This document shows, one piece after another, positions 34,823-42,488 of a stretch of 64,000 nucleotides of DNA. The position numbers were made by a program, and so were the translations under genes. The notes beneath the pieces were generated by a model. It did not search any database, was not told the origin of the DNA, and saw nothing but the letters and a program-made list of their open reading frames with translations. Origin of the DNA: Faecalicatena faecalis. GTDB taxonomy: Bacteria > Bacillota > Clostridia > Lachnospirales > Lachnospiraceae. How positions within the stretch are numbered: the first letter of the stretch is position 1; each line of letters opens with the position of its first letter. The DNA lies in assembly GCF_012524165.2 (NCBI RefSeq), contig NZ_JABACJ020000029.1:55639-119638 (forward strand), read 5' to 3'.

Positions 34823-36115
34823 ATGAAACAGGACATGATTGTTATTCTGGATCTGGGGAGTACAAATAACACAGTACTTGCCCGCCAAATCCGCAGTCTT
34901 GGCGTATACAGCGAGATTCATCCCCACGACATCACTGTGGAAGAGTTAAACGCATTAGAGAATGTAAAGGGAATTATTTTAAATGGTGGAGAGAACCGTG
35001 TCGTAGATGGACAGGCAGTTGAGGTCAATCCAGTATTGTATGACTGTGGATATCCAATGATATCCGTGGATTATCCAGGCTCTAAGTGTGAGAAGCAGTA
35101 TGATGAATTACCAGATGACGAGACATTGAAAGCATTTGTATTTGACCAGTGCAAAGCAGACGCAAACTGGAATATGAAGAATTTTATTGAGGATCAGGCA
35201 GAACTGATCAAGCGTCAGGTAGGTGACCGCAAGGTATTGCTTGCTCTTTCCGGTGGTGTGGATTCGTCTGTAGTTGCCGCACTTTTATTAAAAGCAATTG
35301 GCCAGCAGTTGGTATGCGTACATGTGAATCATGGTCTGATGCGTAAAAATGAGTCTGAAAGCGTTGTAGAAGTGTTCAAGAACCAGCTTCATGCAAACCT
35401 GATTTATGTGGATGCTACAGACCGTTTCTTGGATAAGCTTGCAGGTGTTGCAGATCCAGAAGAAAAACGGAAGATTATCGGTGGTGAATTCATCCGTGTA
35501 TTCGAAGAAGAAGCACGCAAGTTGGATGGAATCGACTTCCTGGGACAGGGAACCATTTACCCGGATATTATCGAGAGTGGTACAAAGACTGCAAAGATGG
35601 TAAAATCTCACCACAATGTAGGCGGCCTGCCGGAAGACTTACAGTTCGAATTGGTAGAACCGTTAAAGCAGTTGTTCAAGGATGAAGTACGTGCATGTGG
35701 TATCGAACTGGGACTGCCGCCTCACATGGTATATCGTCAGCCATTCCCGGGCCCAGGATTGGGGGTACGCTGTTTGGGCGCAATCACACGTGACCGTCTG
35801 GAAGCAGTCAGAGAGTCTGATGCAATCTTAAGAGAAGAATTCGAGAAGGCAGGACTGGATAAGAAAGTATGGCAGTATTTTACCGTTGTACCGGATTTCA
35901 AATCTGTAGGAATGAAGAATCACGAGAGATGCTTCGAGTACATGGTAATCTTAAGAGCAATCAATACAATTGACGCCATGACAGCGACAATCGAGAAAGT
36001 CGACTGGGAAGTTCTGGAGAAGATTACAGAAAGGATACTCGCAGAGGTAGAGAATGTCAACCGCGTATGCTATGACATGTCACCGAAGCCGCCGGCAACA
36101 ATAGAGTGGGAATAA
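34823..36115 (+). CDS. guaA: GMP synthase with a degenerate glutaminase domain
   Basis: GuaA aminates XMP to GMP. The synthetase half looks intact: PP-loop LLALSGGVDSSVVAA (SGGVDSS at 143-149), the GQGTIYPDIIESG and RQPFPGPGLGVRCLG blocks, and the usual end PPATIEWE. The N-terminal glutaminase half is only about 110 residues instead of about 190. It keeps VILDLGSTNN and GVYSEIHPHDIT, but where the catalytic Cys motif GICYG should be it reads SVDYP (Asp83), and the following ~80 residues that carry the catalytic His-x-Glu are absent. The 430-residue protein should therefore use free ammonia or a separate glutaminase. Start chosen at the ATG after AGGAGAGG. The last codons are the insertion site of a mobile element. 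Confidence 0.93.
   Translation: MKQDMIVILDLGSTNNTVLARQIRSLGVYSEIHPHDITVEELNALENVKGIILNGGENRVVDGQAVEVNPVLYDCGYPMISVDYPGSKCEKQYDELPDDETLKAFVFDQCKADANWNMKNFIEDQAELIKRQVGDRKVLLALSGGVDSSVVAALLLKAIGQQLVCVHVNHGLMRKNESESVVEVFKNQLHANLIYVDATDRFLDKLAGVADPEEKRKIIGGEFIRVFEEEARKLDGIDFLGQGTIYPDIIESGTKTAKMVKSHHNVGGLPEDLQFELVEPLKQLFKDEVRACGIELGLPPHMVYRQPFPGPGLGVRCLGAITRDRLEAVRESDAILREEFEKAGLDKKVWQYFTVVPDFKSVGMKNHERCFEYMVILRAINTIDAMTATIEKVDWEVLEKITERILAEVENVNRVCYDMSPKPPATIEWE
36102..36114 (+). repeat. attL core repeat
   Basis: TAGAGTGGGAATA overlaps the guaA stop. With the element inserted guaA ends GAATAA. Joining the left chromosome to the sequence right of attR gives GAATAG, so the uninserted gene would end in TAG and encode the same protein. 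Confidence 0.88.
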
Positions 36116-36175
36116 ATCGAGTTGCTTAAAAAAGCCAGTGTTTATGCGGGTTTCAGCGATTTCGATTAGTCTTTT

Positions 36176-36223
36176 GATAACAAATTGATAACAGTCATAG
36201 CAAGTGCCATTATTCTTGTTATC
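36176..36223. promoter_or_regulatory. Left arm-type integrase sites
   Basis: GATAACA occurs at 36176-36182 and 36187-36193, 11 bp apart, and inverted as TGTTATC at 36217-36223. The same paired arrangement recurs at the other end of the element (44703-44733), which suggests arm-binding sites for the tyrosine integrase. Confidence 0.6.
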
Positions 36224-36313
36224 CAGTGGTTTATGGGTAACGGAACAATTAACAGGTGGCTTGCAGACTAAAGTTCGGAGCTTGGCTCTGAACAAATTCC
36301 ATATTATAAACTA

Positions 36314-36350
36314 AGCCCTTAGCTGTGGTTAATAACCATAGTTAAGGGCT
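36314..36350. terminator. Terminator inside the left end of the element
   Basis: AAGCCCTTAGCTGTGGTT pairs with AACCATAGTTAAGGGCT over about 17 bp, followed by TTTTTT on the + strand. It would stop guaA transcripts entering the element, and possibly the leftward XRE transcript. Confidence 0.88.
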
Positions 36351-36407
36351 TTTTTGTCGTTGCCAAAGCATCTGTAGGGAGCTGCCAGTGGCAGGTCCTG
36401 TAGGTGC

Positions 36408-36938
36408 TTATTTATCTTTCAAGTGGTCTTTGAATGCTTCCACGAGAGCGTCACTTAATTCCTGTGATGGAACTTTTGCCCAACGCTGTGTGGTGTCGAA
36501 CTCTGGATAATGGTAACGCCAGTTATCGTATTCTTCTCTGTTGATTTCTTCGGAAGATAGCTTGTCTGCCTGTTCTTTCCAAGCATACAGCATTTTGAGG
36601 AGTTCATATGCTTCTCTGCCTTTGTCCTTGTTGACCTTTAAGCATACCTCTCCGTCTGCTTCACTGACAGTAAGACCGTAAATATCTTCAAGGGTAAACA
36701 GAGTGTGCATAAGACCGATATAGCTGTCTATGTCAGGAACATCAAGAGCCTGTGGAGAAACATCAAGCACCTGTGCCAATGCATTTGTAAGGTCTGCTTT
36801 CGGTTTGCGTGTACCAGTTTCGTACTGTGCCAAACGCACATCAGCACTCTTTTCTGGAAAACCGATTGCTGTACCGAGATACTTTTGTGTCATACCACGC
36901 ATTAGTCTGAAAAAATGTATTCTTTCGCTGATAGCCAT
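36408..36938 (-). CDS. XRE-family repressor of the mobilizable element
   Basis: The first ~65 residues form a Cro/C1 helix-turn-helix (RLMRGMTQKYLGTAIGFPEKSADVRLAQYETG, with an additional ALAQVLDVSPQALDVP segment). The remaining ~110 residues are a helical domain of unknown fold. It is divergent from xis-int and lies next to an array of ATGTTTAR repeats around a good promoter, so it probably represses excision and mobilization. It has no obvious metalloprotease partner that would cleave it. Confidence 0.85.
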   Translation of the reverse strand: MAISERIHFFRLMRGMTQKYLGTAIGFPEKSADVRLAQYETGTRKPKADLTNALAQVLDVSPQALDVPDIDSYIGLMHTLFTLEDIYGLTVSEADGEVCLKVNKDKGREAYELLKMLYAWKEQADKLSSEEINREEYDNWRYHYPEFDTTQRWAKVPSQELSDALVEAFKDHLKDK

Positions 36939-36955
36939 AATGATACGCTCCTTTT

Positions 36956-37100
36956 ATATTTAGTGAAATAAGTATAGCAGAAATGTTTAGTGGAAGTCAA
37001 GAAAAACCGAAACAAAAATGTTTAATATTTTCTTTGCAACCACTTGACAATAGCAAATATGTTTAGTAAAATAAATTACGAATTAAACAAATATGCTTAA
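36956..37100. promoter_or_regulatory. Operator array and xis-int promoter
   Basis: ATGTTTAG-like octamers occur at 36956 (ATATTTAG), 36983, 37018, 37059 and 37093 (ATGCTTAA). A consensus TTGACA (37044-37049) with 17-bp spacing to TAAAAT (37067-37072) drives rightward transcription, and two octamers flank or touch it. The XRE protein encoded next door is the likely binder. Confidence 0.6.
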
Positions 37101-37386
37101 TGCGACAACTGAATGACCGTCCGAAAAGCCAAACCGCCAAGACCTCGTCGGAGCAAGTTCCGTATCGTTCGCTTGTGTGCAAGCACAAAAGCTCATTCGC
37201 TGCACTGCTCCTCCTCTTCCCCAAAAGTCTCCGACTTTTCGGGAACCCCTATACGAGCGAGCGCCTGATGTACTGCGGTGCATTGGGACAGCACAGCGCC
37301 TGCCGACAAGCAGGAGTGCCTGTTGGAACTTTAACACGGAGAAAGCGGCAAGCAAAAAATTATTTTAAGAAAGGAAGAAAAAGGAT
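37101..37386 (+). other. Long untranslated leader of the xis-int operon
   Basis: This 286-bp stretch between the promoter and xis has no credible gene. It is richer in GC than its flanks and contains several stems, for example AAAAGTC/GACTTTT (37223-37239) and GTGTGC/GCAC pairs. Its role is unknown; a structured leader or part of the recombination or transfer machinery are options. Confidence 0.5.
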
Positions 37387-37575
37387 ATGGAAAACAGATT
37401 TATCCGAGCCGAAGATGTGGCTCAGGAACTAAACGTATCAAAACCTTATGCATATAAACTCATCAGACAATTAAATGAGGAATTGAAAGCAAAGGGCTTT
37501 ATTACGATTGCAGGGCGTGTAAATCGCCAGTATTTTTACGAAAGGCTCTACGGAGCAGGAAAGGGGGAAATGTAA
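37387..37575 (+). CDS. xis: Excisionase-like helix-turn-helix protein
   Basis: The 62-residue basic protein starts MENRFIRAEDVAQELNVSKPYAYKLIRQLNEEL, a winged helix of the MerR/excisionase type. It ends directly at the integrase ATG (stop TAA then ATG), so the two are translationally coupled. Small proteins in this position direct the integrase toward excision. Function is inferred from context. Confidence 0.8.
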   Translation: MENRFIRAEDVAQELNVSKPYAYKLIRQLNEELKAKGFITIAGRVNRQYFYERLYGAGKGEM

Positions 37576-38667
37576 ATGCCGGTATTTAAGAATGAAGATA
37601 ACGGTACTTGGTATGTGATGGCAAGGTATGTGAACTGGAAAGGGGAACGCAAGCAGAAATGCAAGCGTGGCTTTGCTACCAAACGAGAAGCACAGGAATG
37701 GGAAAGAATGTTCAAATTGCAGACTTCTTCAGACCTTGATATGAGTTTTGAAGCCTTTACGGAGCTTTATATCAATGATGTGAAGAACCGTTTGAAGGAA
37801 AACACGTGGCTTACCAAAGAGCATATCATACGCACAAAGATACTTCCGTATTTCGGGAAACTGAAAATCAGCGAGATTTCCACAAAGGAGATTATTACTT
37901 GGCAGAATGAAATGCTTGCCTATCGTGATGAGAAGAAAAAGCCTTATTCACAGACGTATCTGAAAACGCTGCACAATCAGTTGTCCGCCATTTTCAATCA
38001 CGCTGTCCGCTACTATGAACTGCGTTCCAATCCTGCGGCAAAGGTGGGAAATATGGGACGTGAGGAACACAAGGAAATGCTGTTCTGGACAAAGGAAGAA
38101 TACAAGAAATTCTCTTTTGAGATGATGGACAAGCCTGTTTCCTTTTATGCGTTTGAAATGCTTTACTGGTGCGGTATCCGAGAGGGCGAGCTGTTAGCTT
38201 TGACTCCGGCAGATTTCAACTTTGATAAGGAAACAGTCACAATCAATAAATCCTATCAGCGTTTGAAAGGGCAGGATGTGATTACTTCTCCGAAAACGAA
38301 AAAGAGCAACCGCACGATTAAAATGCCGAAGTTTCTGTGTGAGGAAATGAAAGAATATCTCGGTATGCTTTACGGATTGAAGAAGAAAGACCGTATCTTT
38401 ACGGTGACGAAAAGCTATCTTCATCACGAGATGGACAGAGGGGCAAAGGCGGCAGGCGTGAAGCGTATCCGCATTCACGATCTCCGTCACAGCCACATTT
38501 CACTCTTGATTGATATGGGCTTTTCTGCGGTGGCGATTGCTGACCGAGTTGGTCACGAAAGTATTGATATTACTTATCAGTACGCACACCTCTTTCCGTC
38601 AAAGCAGATTGAGATGGCAGAAAAATTAGATGATTTAGGGAAAGGAGATTTTGAAAATGTCAGCTAA
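37576..38667 (+). CDS. int: Tyrosine site-specific integrase
   Basis: The 363-residue recombinase has an N-terminal AP2-like arm-binding domain (VMARYVNWKGERKQKCKRGFATKREAQEWE), a SAM-like core-binding domain (FTELYINDVKNRLKENTW) and a catalytic domain with the first Arg in WCGIREGELLAL, His-x-x-Arg in IHDLRHSHISLL, the His in VGHESIDITYQYAH and the nucleophile Tyr in that last block. It would recombine the 13-bp core in guaA. It belongs to the Tn916-Int-like branch common in Firmicutes elements. Confidence 0.93.
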   Translation: MPVFKNEDNGTWYVMARYVNWKGERKQKCKRGFATKREAQEWERMFKLQTSSDLDMSFEAFTELYINDVKNRLKENTWLTKEHIIRTKILPYFGKLKISEISTKEIITWQNEMLAYRDEKKKPYSQTYLKTLHNQLSAIFNHAVRYYELRSNPAAKVGNMGREEHKEMLFWTKEEYKKFSFEMMDKPVSFYAFEMLYWCGIREGELLALTPADFNFDKETVTINKSYQRLKGQDVITSPKTKKSNRTIKMPKFLCEEMKEYLGMLYGLKKKDRIFTVTKSYLHHEMDRGAKAAGVKRIRIHDLRHSHISLLIDMGFSAVAIADRVGHESIDITYQYAHLFPSKQIEMAEKLDDLGKGDFENVS

Positions 38668-38992
38668 GAACAGAGATAACAAAAATCGTTGGAGGAATAT
38701 CACAGTAGGGTTTCGAGTATCGCCCGAAGAAAACGAACTCATTAACAGAGCTGTAGCTCTATCAGGATTGCCAAAACAGGAGTATTGTTACCGCCGTTGC
38801 TTAAATCAGGATGTGGTGGTACAGGGCAATCCGAGAGTGTATAAGGCGTTGAAAACGGAATTTGCCACAGTCCTTGCGGAACTGAAAAGGATTGAAGCAG
38901 GAAAAGGTGTGGATGATGAACTGCTGAGTGTAATAGAACTGATTTCCATTATTCTCGGCGGTTTGAAAGGAGAGGATGCGAATGGAGAATAA
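38657..38992 (+). CDS. MobC-like relaxosome accessory protein
   Basis: The 111-residue protein has a ribbon-helix-helix start (ITVGFRVSPEENELINRAVALSGL) and the RR-x-LNQDVVVQGNPRVYKAL block of MobC-type proteins that help the relaxase open oriT. I chose the ATG at 38657 after AAAGGAGA; the frame also has a TTG at 38651. It overlaps the end of int and the start of the next gene, showing tight coupling. Confidence 0.8.
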   Translation: MSAKNRDNKNRWRNITVGFRVSPEENELINRAVALSGLPKQEYCYRRCLNQDVVVQGNPRVYKALKTEFATVLAELKRIEAGKGVDDELLSVIELISIILGGLKGEDANGE

Positions 38993-40136
38993 AAAAGAAA
39001 TGACTATTCCAAATGTATCTGCGGCAACAGATGCGGAACAGTCACTTTCCAAATGTACTGACAATAGTATAGTCAATCAGGATACGGATTTCAAGGGGTA
39101 CGAGCAATCTTTTGAAGAAATGCAAAGGGAAATACTCAGACAGTTAGACCCTTCCTATCTGAAAACAGTATCAATGACAACGCTGTATGATACGGTGTTT
39201 GAGGTTCAGACACCACTTATCGACGGTCTGCTCCAAAGGGGAACTTACCTTTTCGTAGGTTCCCCGAAAGTGGGAAAGAGCTTTATGATGGCACAGCTTG
39301 CCTATCATATCAGCACAGGCACACCGCTTTGGGAGTATAAGGTGCGTAAGGCAACGGTGCTTTATTTTGCCCTTGAAGATGATTACCCACGTTTGCAGAA
39401 GCGATTGTTTCAGATGTTCGGTGCAAAGGAGACAGGCAATCTGTATTTCGCAACGGAATGTAAAACGGTCAATGGCGGACTGGAAGAACAGATAAGAGGG
39501 TTTATGAGGGAACACCCAGACACAGGCTTGATTATCATAGACACCTTAAAGCGTGTGCGTGAAGCAGGCGGAGCAGATTACAGCTACGCAAGTGATTATG
39601 ATGTTGTGGCAAGGCTGAAAGCGTTGGCAGACAGTTACAAGGTTTCAATGCTTATTGTTCATCATACACGCAAACAAAAATCGGAAGATATATTCGATAT
39701 GATTTCAGGCACGAATGGTCTGATGGGTGCGGCAGACGGTGCATTTGTTCTCAGTAAGGACAAGCGTACTTCCAACAATGCCACACTTGATGTTGCTGGC
39801 AGAGACCAGCAGGATATGAAAATCCATCTTGTAAGGGACAGCGAGCGATTGGTGTGGAACTTTGCAAAATCGGAAACGGAGATGTGGAAAGAACCGCCCG
39901 AACCTCTGCTTGAGAAGATAGCGGATACGCTCTTTTCGGAAAGTGACAGATGGGAAGGAACTGCTTCGGAACTTTGCGAAAGGCTTGCGGTGGATATAAA
40001 GCCGAATGTACTTTCTTTAAGGCTCAGTATCAACGCAAGCAGGCTGTTTCGTGATTACGGTATCCGTTATCAGAACAGCCGCACACACGACGGAAGAAAG
40101 GTTTCACTTTGGAAAGAAACCGAGCAGACGGCGTGA
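38982..40136 (+). CDS. RepA/DnaB-like AAA ATPase
   Basis: The 384-residue protein has Walker A FVGSPKVGKSFMMAQLA and Walker B LIIIDTLKRV, as in the RepA/KaiC-like hexameric helicases of plasmids (COG3598 type). The VHHTRKQ and ISGTNGLMGAADGAF segments are characteristic. On mobilizable elements such proteins support autonomous replication after excision or processing of the transferred strand. The ATG at 38982 suits the AGGAG spacing better than one at 38976. Confidence 0.82.
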   Translation: MENKKEMTIPNVSAATDAEQSLSKCTDNSIVNQDTDFKGYEQSFEEMQREILRQLDPSYLKTVSMTTLYDTVFEVQTPLIDGLLQRGTYLFVGSPKVGKSFMMAQLAYHISTGTPLWEYKVRKATVLYFALEDDYPRLQKRLFQMFGAKETGNLYFATECKTVNGGLEEQIRGFMREHPDTGLIIIDTLKRVREAGGADYSYASDYDVVARLKALADSYKVSMLIVHHTRKQKSEDIFDMISGTNGLMGAADGAFVLSKDKRTSNNATLDVAGRDQQDMKIHLVRDSERLVWNFAKSETEMWKEPPEPLLEKIADTLFSESDRWEGTASELCERLAVDIKPNVLSLRLSINASRLFRDYGIRYQNSRTHDGRKVSLWKETEQTA

Positions 40137-40470
40137 CAAACGGTGTCAAAGGTGTCAATGTTTTTGAGAGCAGCACGCTGTGAAAAACATTGTCACCATC
40201 GTCACACTTTGACACCGGATAAAGTTTAGGGGAGTGTGCAGAGAGTGCCTTTTCAAAGGCGGCTCTTTGGTCTCGCCTGCTGGCTCGGTCGGTTCGCAGG
40301 CGTGTGTGCCACCGGCACACGCTCACCCCTCGGAGAGCCTTCGGAGAACGCAAAACCTGTTTACAGGTCGCATTTTTGATGGGTGTACCCGTCAAAAGTG
40401 CTTTTGCGTTACTTTTGACAAAAGTAACAAAACCTGAGAATGTTGAAATTTACAGATGGGAGATGAAAAA
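40137..40470 (+). promoter_or_regulatory. Putative oriT/leader region upstream of the MobV relaxase
   Basis: The 334-bp gap is dense in inverted repeats. A perfect 9-bp stem GTTACTTTT/AAAAGTAAC lies at 40408-40428 with a 3-base loop. Others include GCGTGTGTGCC/GGCACACGC near 40300 and a GATGGGTGTACCCGTC palindrome near 40380-40397. MobV relaxases nick beside such stems just upstream of their own gene, so this is the natural oriT position. No gene is seen. Confidence 0.6.
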
Positions 40471-41631
40471 ATGCAGAGAACGATAAGTGCAATGGTCGGT
40501 AAAGGCTCGGTCAATCACAATAGCCGAAAGTTCCGAGCAGAAAATGTAGACGGAACTCGTACTCATCTCAATATCGACTACTGCAATGAAAATATAAAGA
40601 CAGTTTATCACGAATTGTTTGATGAAGCATTGGAAAGATACAATGCCAAGCAGATAAGGTCAGACCGAAAGATAAAAGATTATTATGAAAAAATCCGAAG
40701 TTCCAAGCAGGAAAAACCGTTCCACGAAATCATTTTACAGGTGGGCGGTAAGGGAAATATGAACGCCGATACGGAAAACGGAGAACTGGCAAAGCAGATT
40801 TTAGATGAATACTATCAGGGTTTTCAGGAGCGAAATCCACAGCTTCGGGTGTTCTCGGCTCATCTGCATATGGATGAAGCTACACCACATCTGCACATAG
40901 ATTTTGTACCTTTTACCACAGGCAGCAAGCGTGGACTTGATACAAGAGTGTCACTAAAGCAGGCTCTTGCAACGCAAGGTTTTAAGGGCGGCAGTCGTGG
41001 CGATACGGAGTGGTCGCAATGGATACAGTCCGAAAAAGAACAGCTTGCGGCGGTGATGGAACGTTATGGGATTGAGTGGGAACATTTAGGCACACACGAA
41101 AAACATCTTTCTGTTTTGGATTATAAAAAGCAGGAAAGAGAAAAAGAAGTGGCGGCATTAGGTGCGAAAATCGAGCAGAAACAGATTGAATTTGATGTGT
41201 TGTCGGAACGAGTATTGAACTATGATAAGGCAAAAGACGAGCTGTCAAATCTTGAAATAGAGCTTGATACTGCACCGAAATATCAGTTGCCAGAACCAGA
41301 GAAATTTATGACTGCAAAGGCATATAAAACCAAAATGGCAGAGCCGGTTGTAAGGAAATTGAAGCAACTTGTCAAAACGGTGCTTGCCCGCTGCTTTGAG
41401 GGGTGGGACAACTATCATAGGCTGAATACAGCGAATGCACAGTTATACCGCACCAATCAGCGTTTGGAGAAAGTCAATGAAAGATTGACCGAAGAAAACA
41501 AAATCCTAAAAGCAGAAAATAAAGATTACAGCCTGCTCCGTAAGGTTTTTGGTCGCAAACAGATAGATGATTTGTTGGAGCAGGCAAGAACAGTTAAAGG
41601 TCGCAAGCGTGATAATACACGATCACGATAG
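40471..41631 (+). CDS. MobV-family relaxase (Pre/Mob)
   Basis: MobV relaxases nick oriT and lead the strand into a recipient through a helper conjugation system. The N-terminal domain starts QRTISAMVGKGSVNHNSRKF, and the metal-site histidines lie in AHLHMDEATPHLHIDFVPF. The C-terminal ~190 residues are coiled coil. I use the ATG at 40471 after GGGAGATG rather than the ATG at 40456. The protein has 386 residues, normal for the family. Confidence 0.92.
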   Translation: MQRTISAMVGKGSVNHNSRKFRAENVDGTRTHLNIDYCNENIKTVYHELFDEALERYNAKQIRSDRKIKDYYEKIRSSKQEKPFHEIILQVGGKGNMNADTENGELAKQILDEYYQGFQERNPQLRVFSAHLHMDEATPHLHIDFVPFTTGSKRGLDTRVSLKQALATQGFKGGSRGDTEWSQWIQSEKEQLAAVMERYGIEWEHLGTHEKHLSVLDYKKQEREKEVAALGAKIEQKQIEFDVLSERVLNYDKAKDELSNLEIELDTAPKYQLPEPEKFMTAKAYKTKMAEPVVRKLKQLVKTVLARCFEGWDNYHRLNTANAQLYRTNQRLEKVNERLTEENKILKAENKDYSLLRKVFGRKQIDDLLEQARTVKGRKRDNTRSR

Positions 41632-41657
41632 ACAAAAATCACAGGAGGAAAAGGAAA

Positions 41658-42035
41658 ATGACAAAGACAATTTTTGAAGAAATGGGCGGAACTTATAGAC
41701 AGGTGGGTGATTATTTATTGCCGAACATCACAGTACCAGCCGAAGAAGAAATAGAGCCGATTGGTTTATGGGGGAAACGACATGCAAGGCATTTAAAGGA
41801 ACACTATAAAGTGTTATATATGAACCTGCTGACAAGCGGAAAGCTGCATAGTTATCTTGCAGAAGTCGATAAGCAAGCAGAGGATATGTTTCTTCGACTG
41901 GTAAAGGAATATGCCGACAGACAAGATGTGACGGAACAATTAAAGAAAGATAATCCCTACGAATGGATTGGAAGAATGAATAATATTCAGGCTTGTGTGA
42001 GGGAAGTTGTAGGAACGGAGTTGATTTACACATAA
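41658..42035 (+). CDS. TnpV family protein
   Basis: The 125-residue protein matches TnpV of Tn4451-type elements: FEEMGGTYRQVGDYLLPNI near the start, GLWGKRHARHLKEHYKVLY and MNNIQACVREVVGTELIY at the end. TnpV proteins are common on Clostridia mobilizable elements and have no known function. It follows the relaxase by 26 bp with AGGAGG. Confidence 0.85.
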   Translation: MTKTIFEEMGGTYRQVGDYLLPNITVPAEEEIEPIGLWGKRHARHLKEHYKVLYMNLLTSGKLHSYLAEVDKQAEDMFLRLVKEYADRQDVTEQLKKDNPYEWIGRMNNIQACVREVVGTELIYT

Positions 42036-42180
42036 GCGTTTTACGGTATGGTGCTCCTGCGTTTGCTGGAGTGCTGTGGTTGTGGTTGTAAAGAGGTTGT
42101 GAAAGATTGAATTTCGTAATGGTTGGATGTATAATTAGGAAGTGAAAATTTTAATTTGCACTTCCATAAGGTGAAATGTA

Positions 42181-42439
42181 TTGACACAAAAAATACAGTA
42201 TGATAGTATTGCCATTAGAAGAAAGAAAGGCACATTTTGTGTAAGGTGAGGAAATGATTAATAGATAATTTGATTTAAGTAAGACACATATAGTTATTGA
42301 GCCTGTAGAGAATAGGTTTGTTTTGTGTACGCTTAAGTTGGATTATCGCAAGAGGCATTTCCTTTGTTTTCCTTTTGGAAAAGAAATAAGGGTCTATTTA
42401 GCGAGTCTATTTTTGCGTATGCAAAAAAGACTCGTTTTT
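42181..42439 (+). promoter_or_regulatory. Promoter and attenuator-like leader of the ABC-F gene
   Basis: TTGACA (42181-42186) and TAGTAT (42204-42209) with 17-bp spacing form a strong promoter 280 bp before the ABC-F start. In the leader a tiny frame ATG ATT AAT AGA TAA (42254-42268) follows AAGGTGAGG. A terminator hairpin, CGAGTCTATTTTTGC (42402-42416) with GCAAAAAAGACTCG (42421-42434) and TTTTT, comes 50 bp before the gene. Such leaders sense stalled ribosomes and let transcription continue when an antibiotic is present. The 42036-42180 part of the gap has nothing recognisable. Confidence 0.7.
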
Positions 42440-42488
42440 GTGTGTTCAAAATAATAATTGGCTCAGACTTCGAAAAGGAGAAACTTTA

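Noticed and set aside
36102..36114. tRNA gene as the integration target of the IME
   Set aside because: No cloverleaf can be drawn at either end; the core repeat encodes the last guaA codons, which explains the site.
37083..37355. 90-codon frame on the minus strand in the leader of xis-int
   Set aside because: It lies antisense in a structured GC-rich leader, has no ribosome site and no recognisable domain; it looks like a recurrent spurious call.
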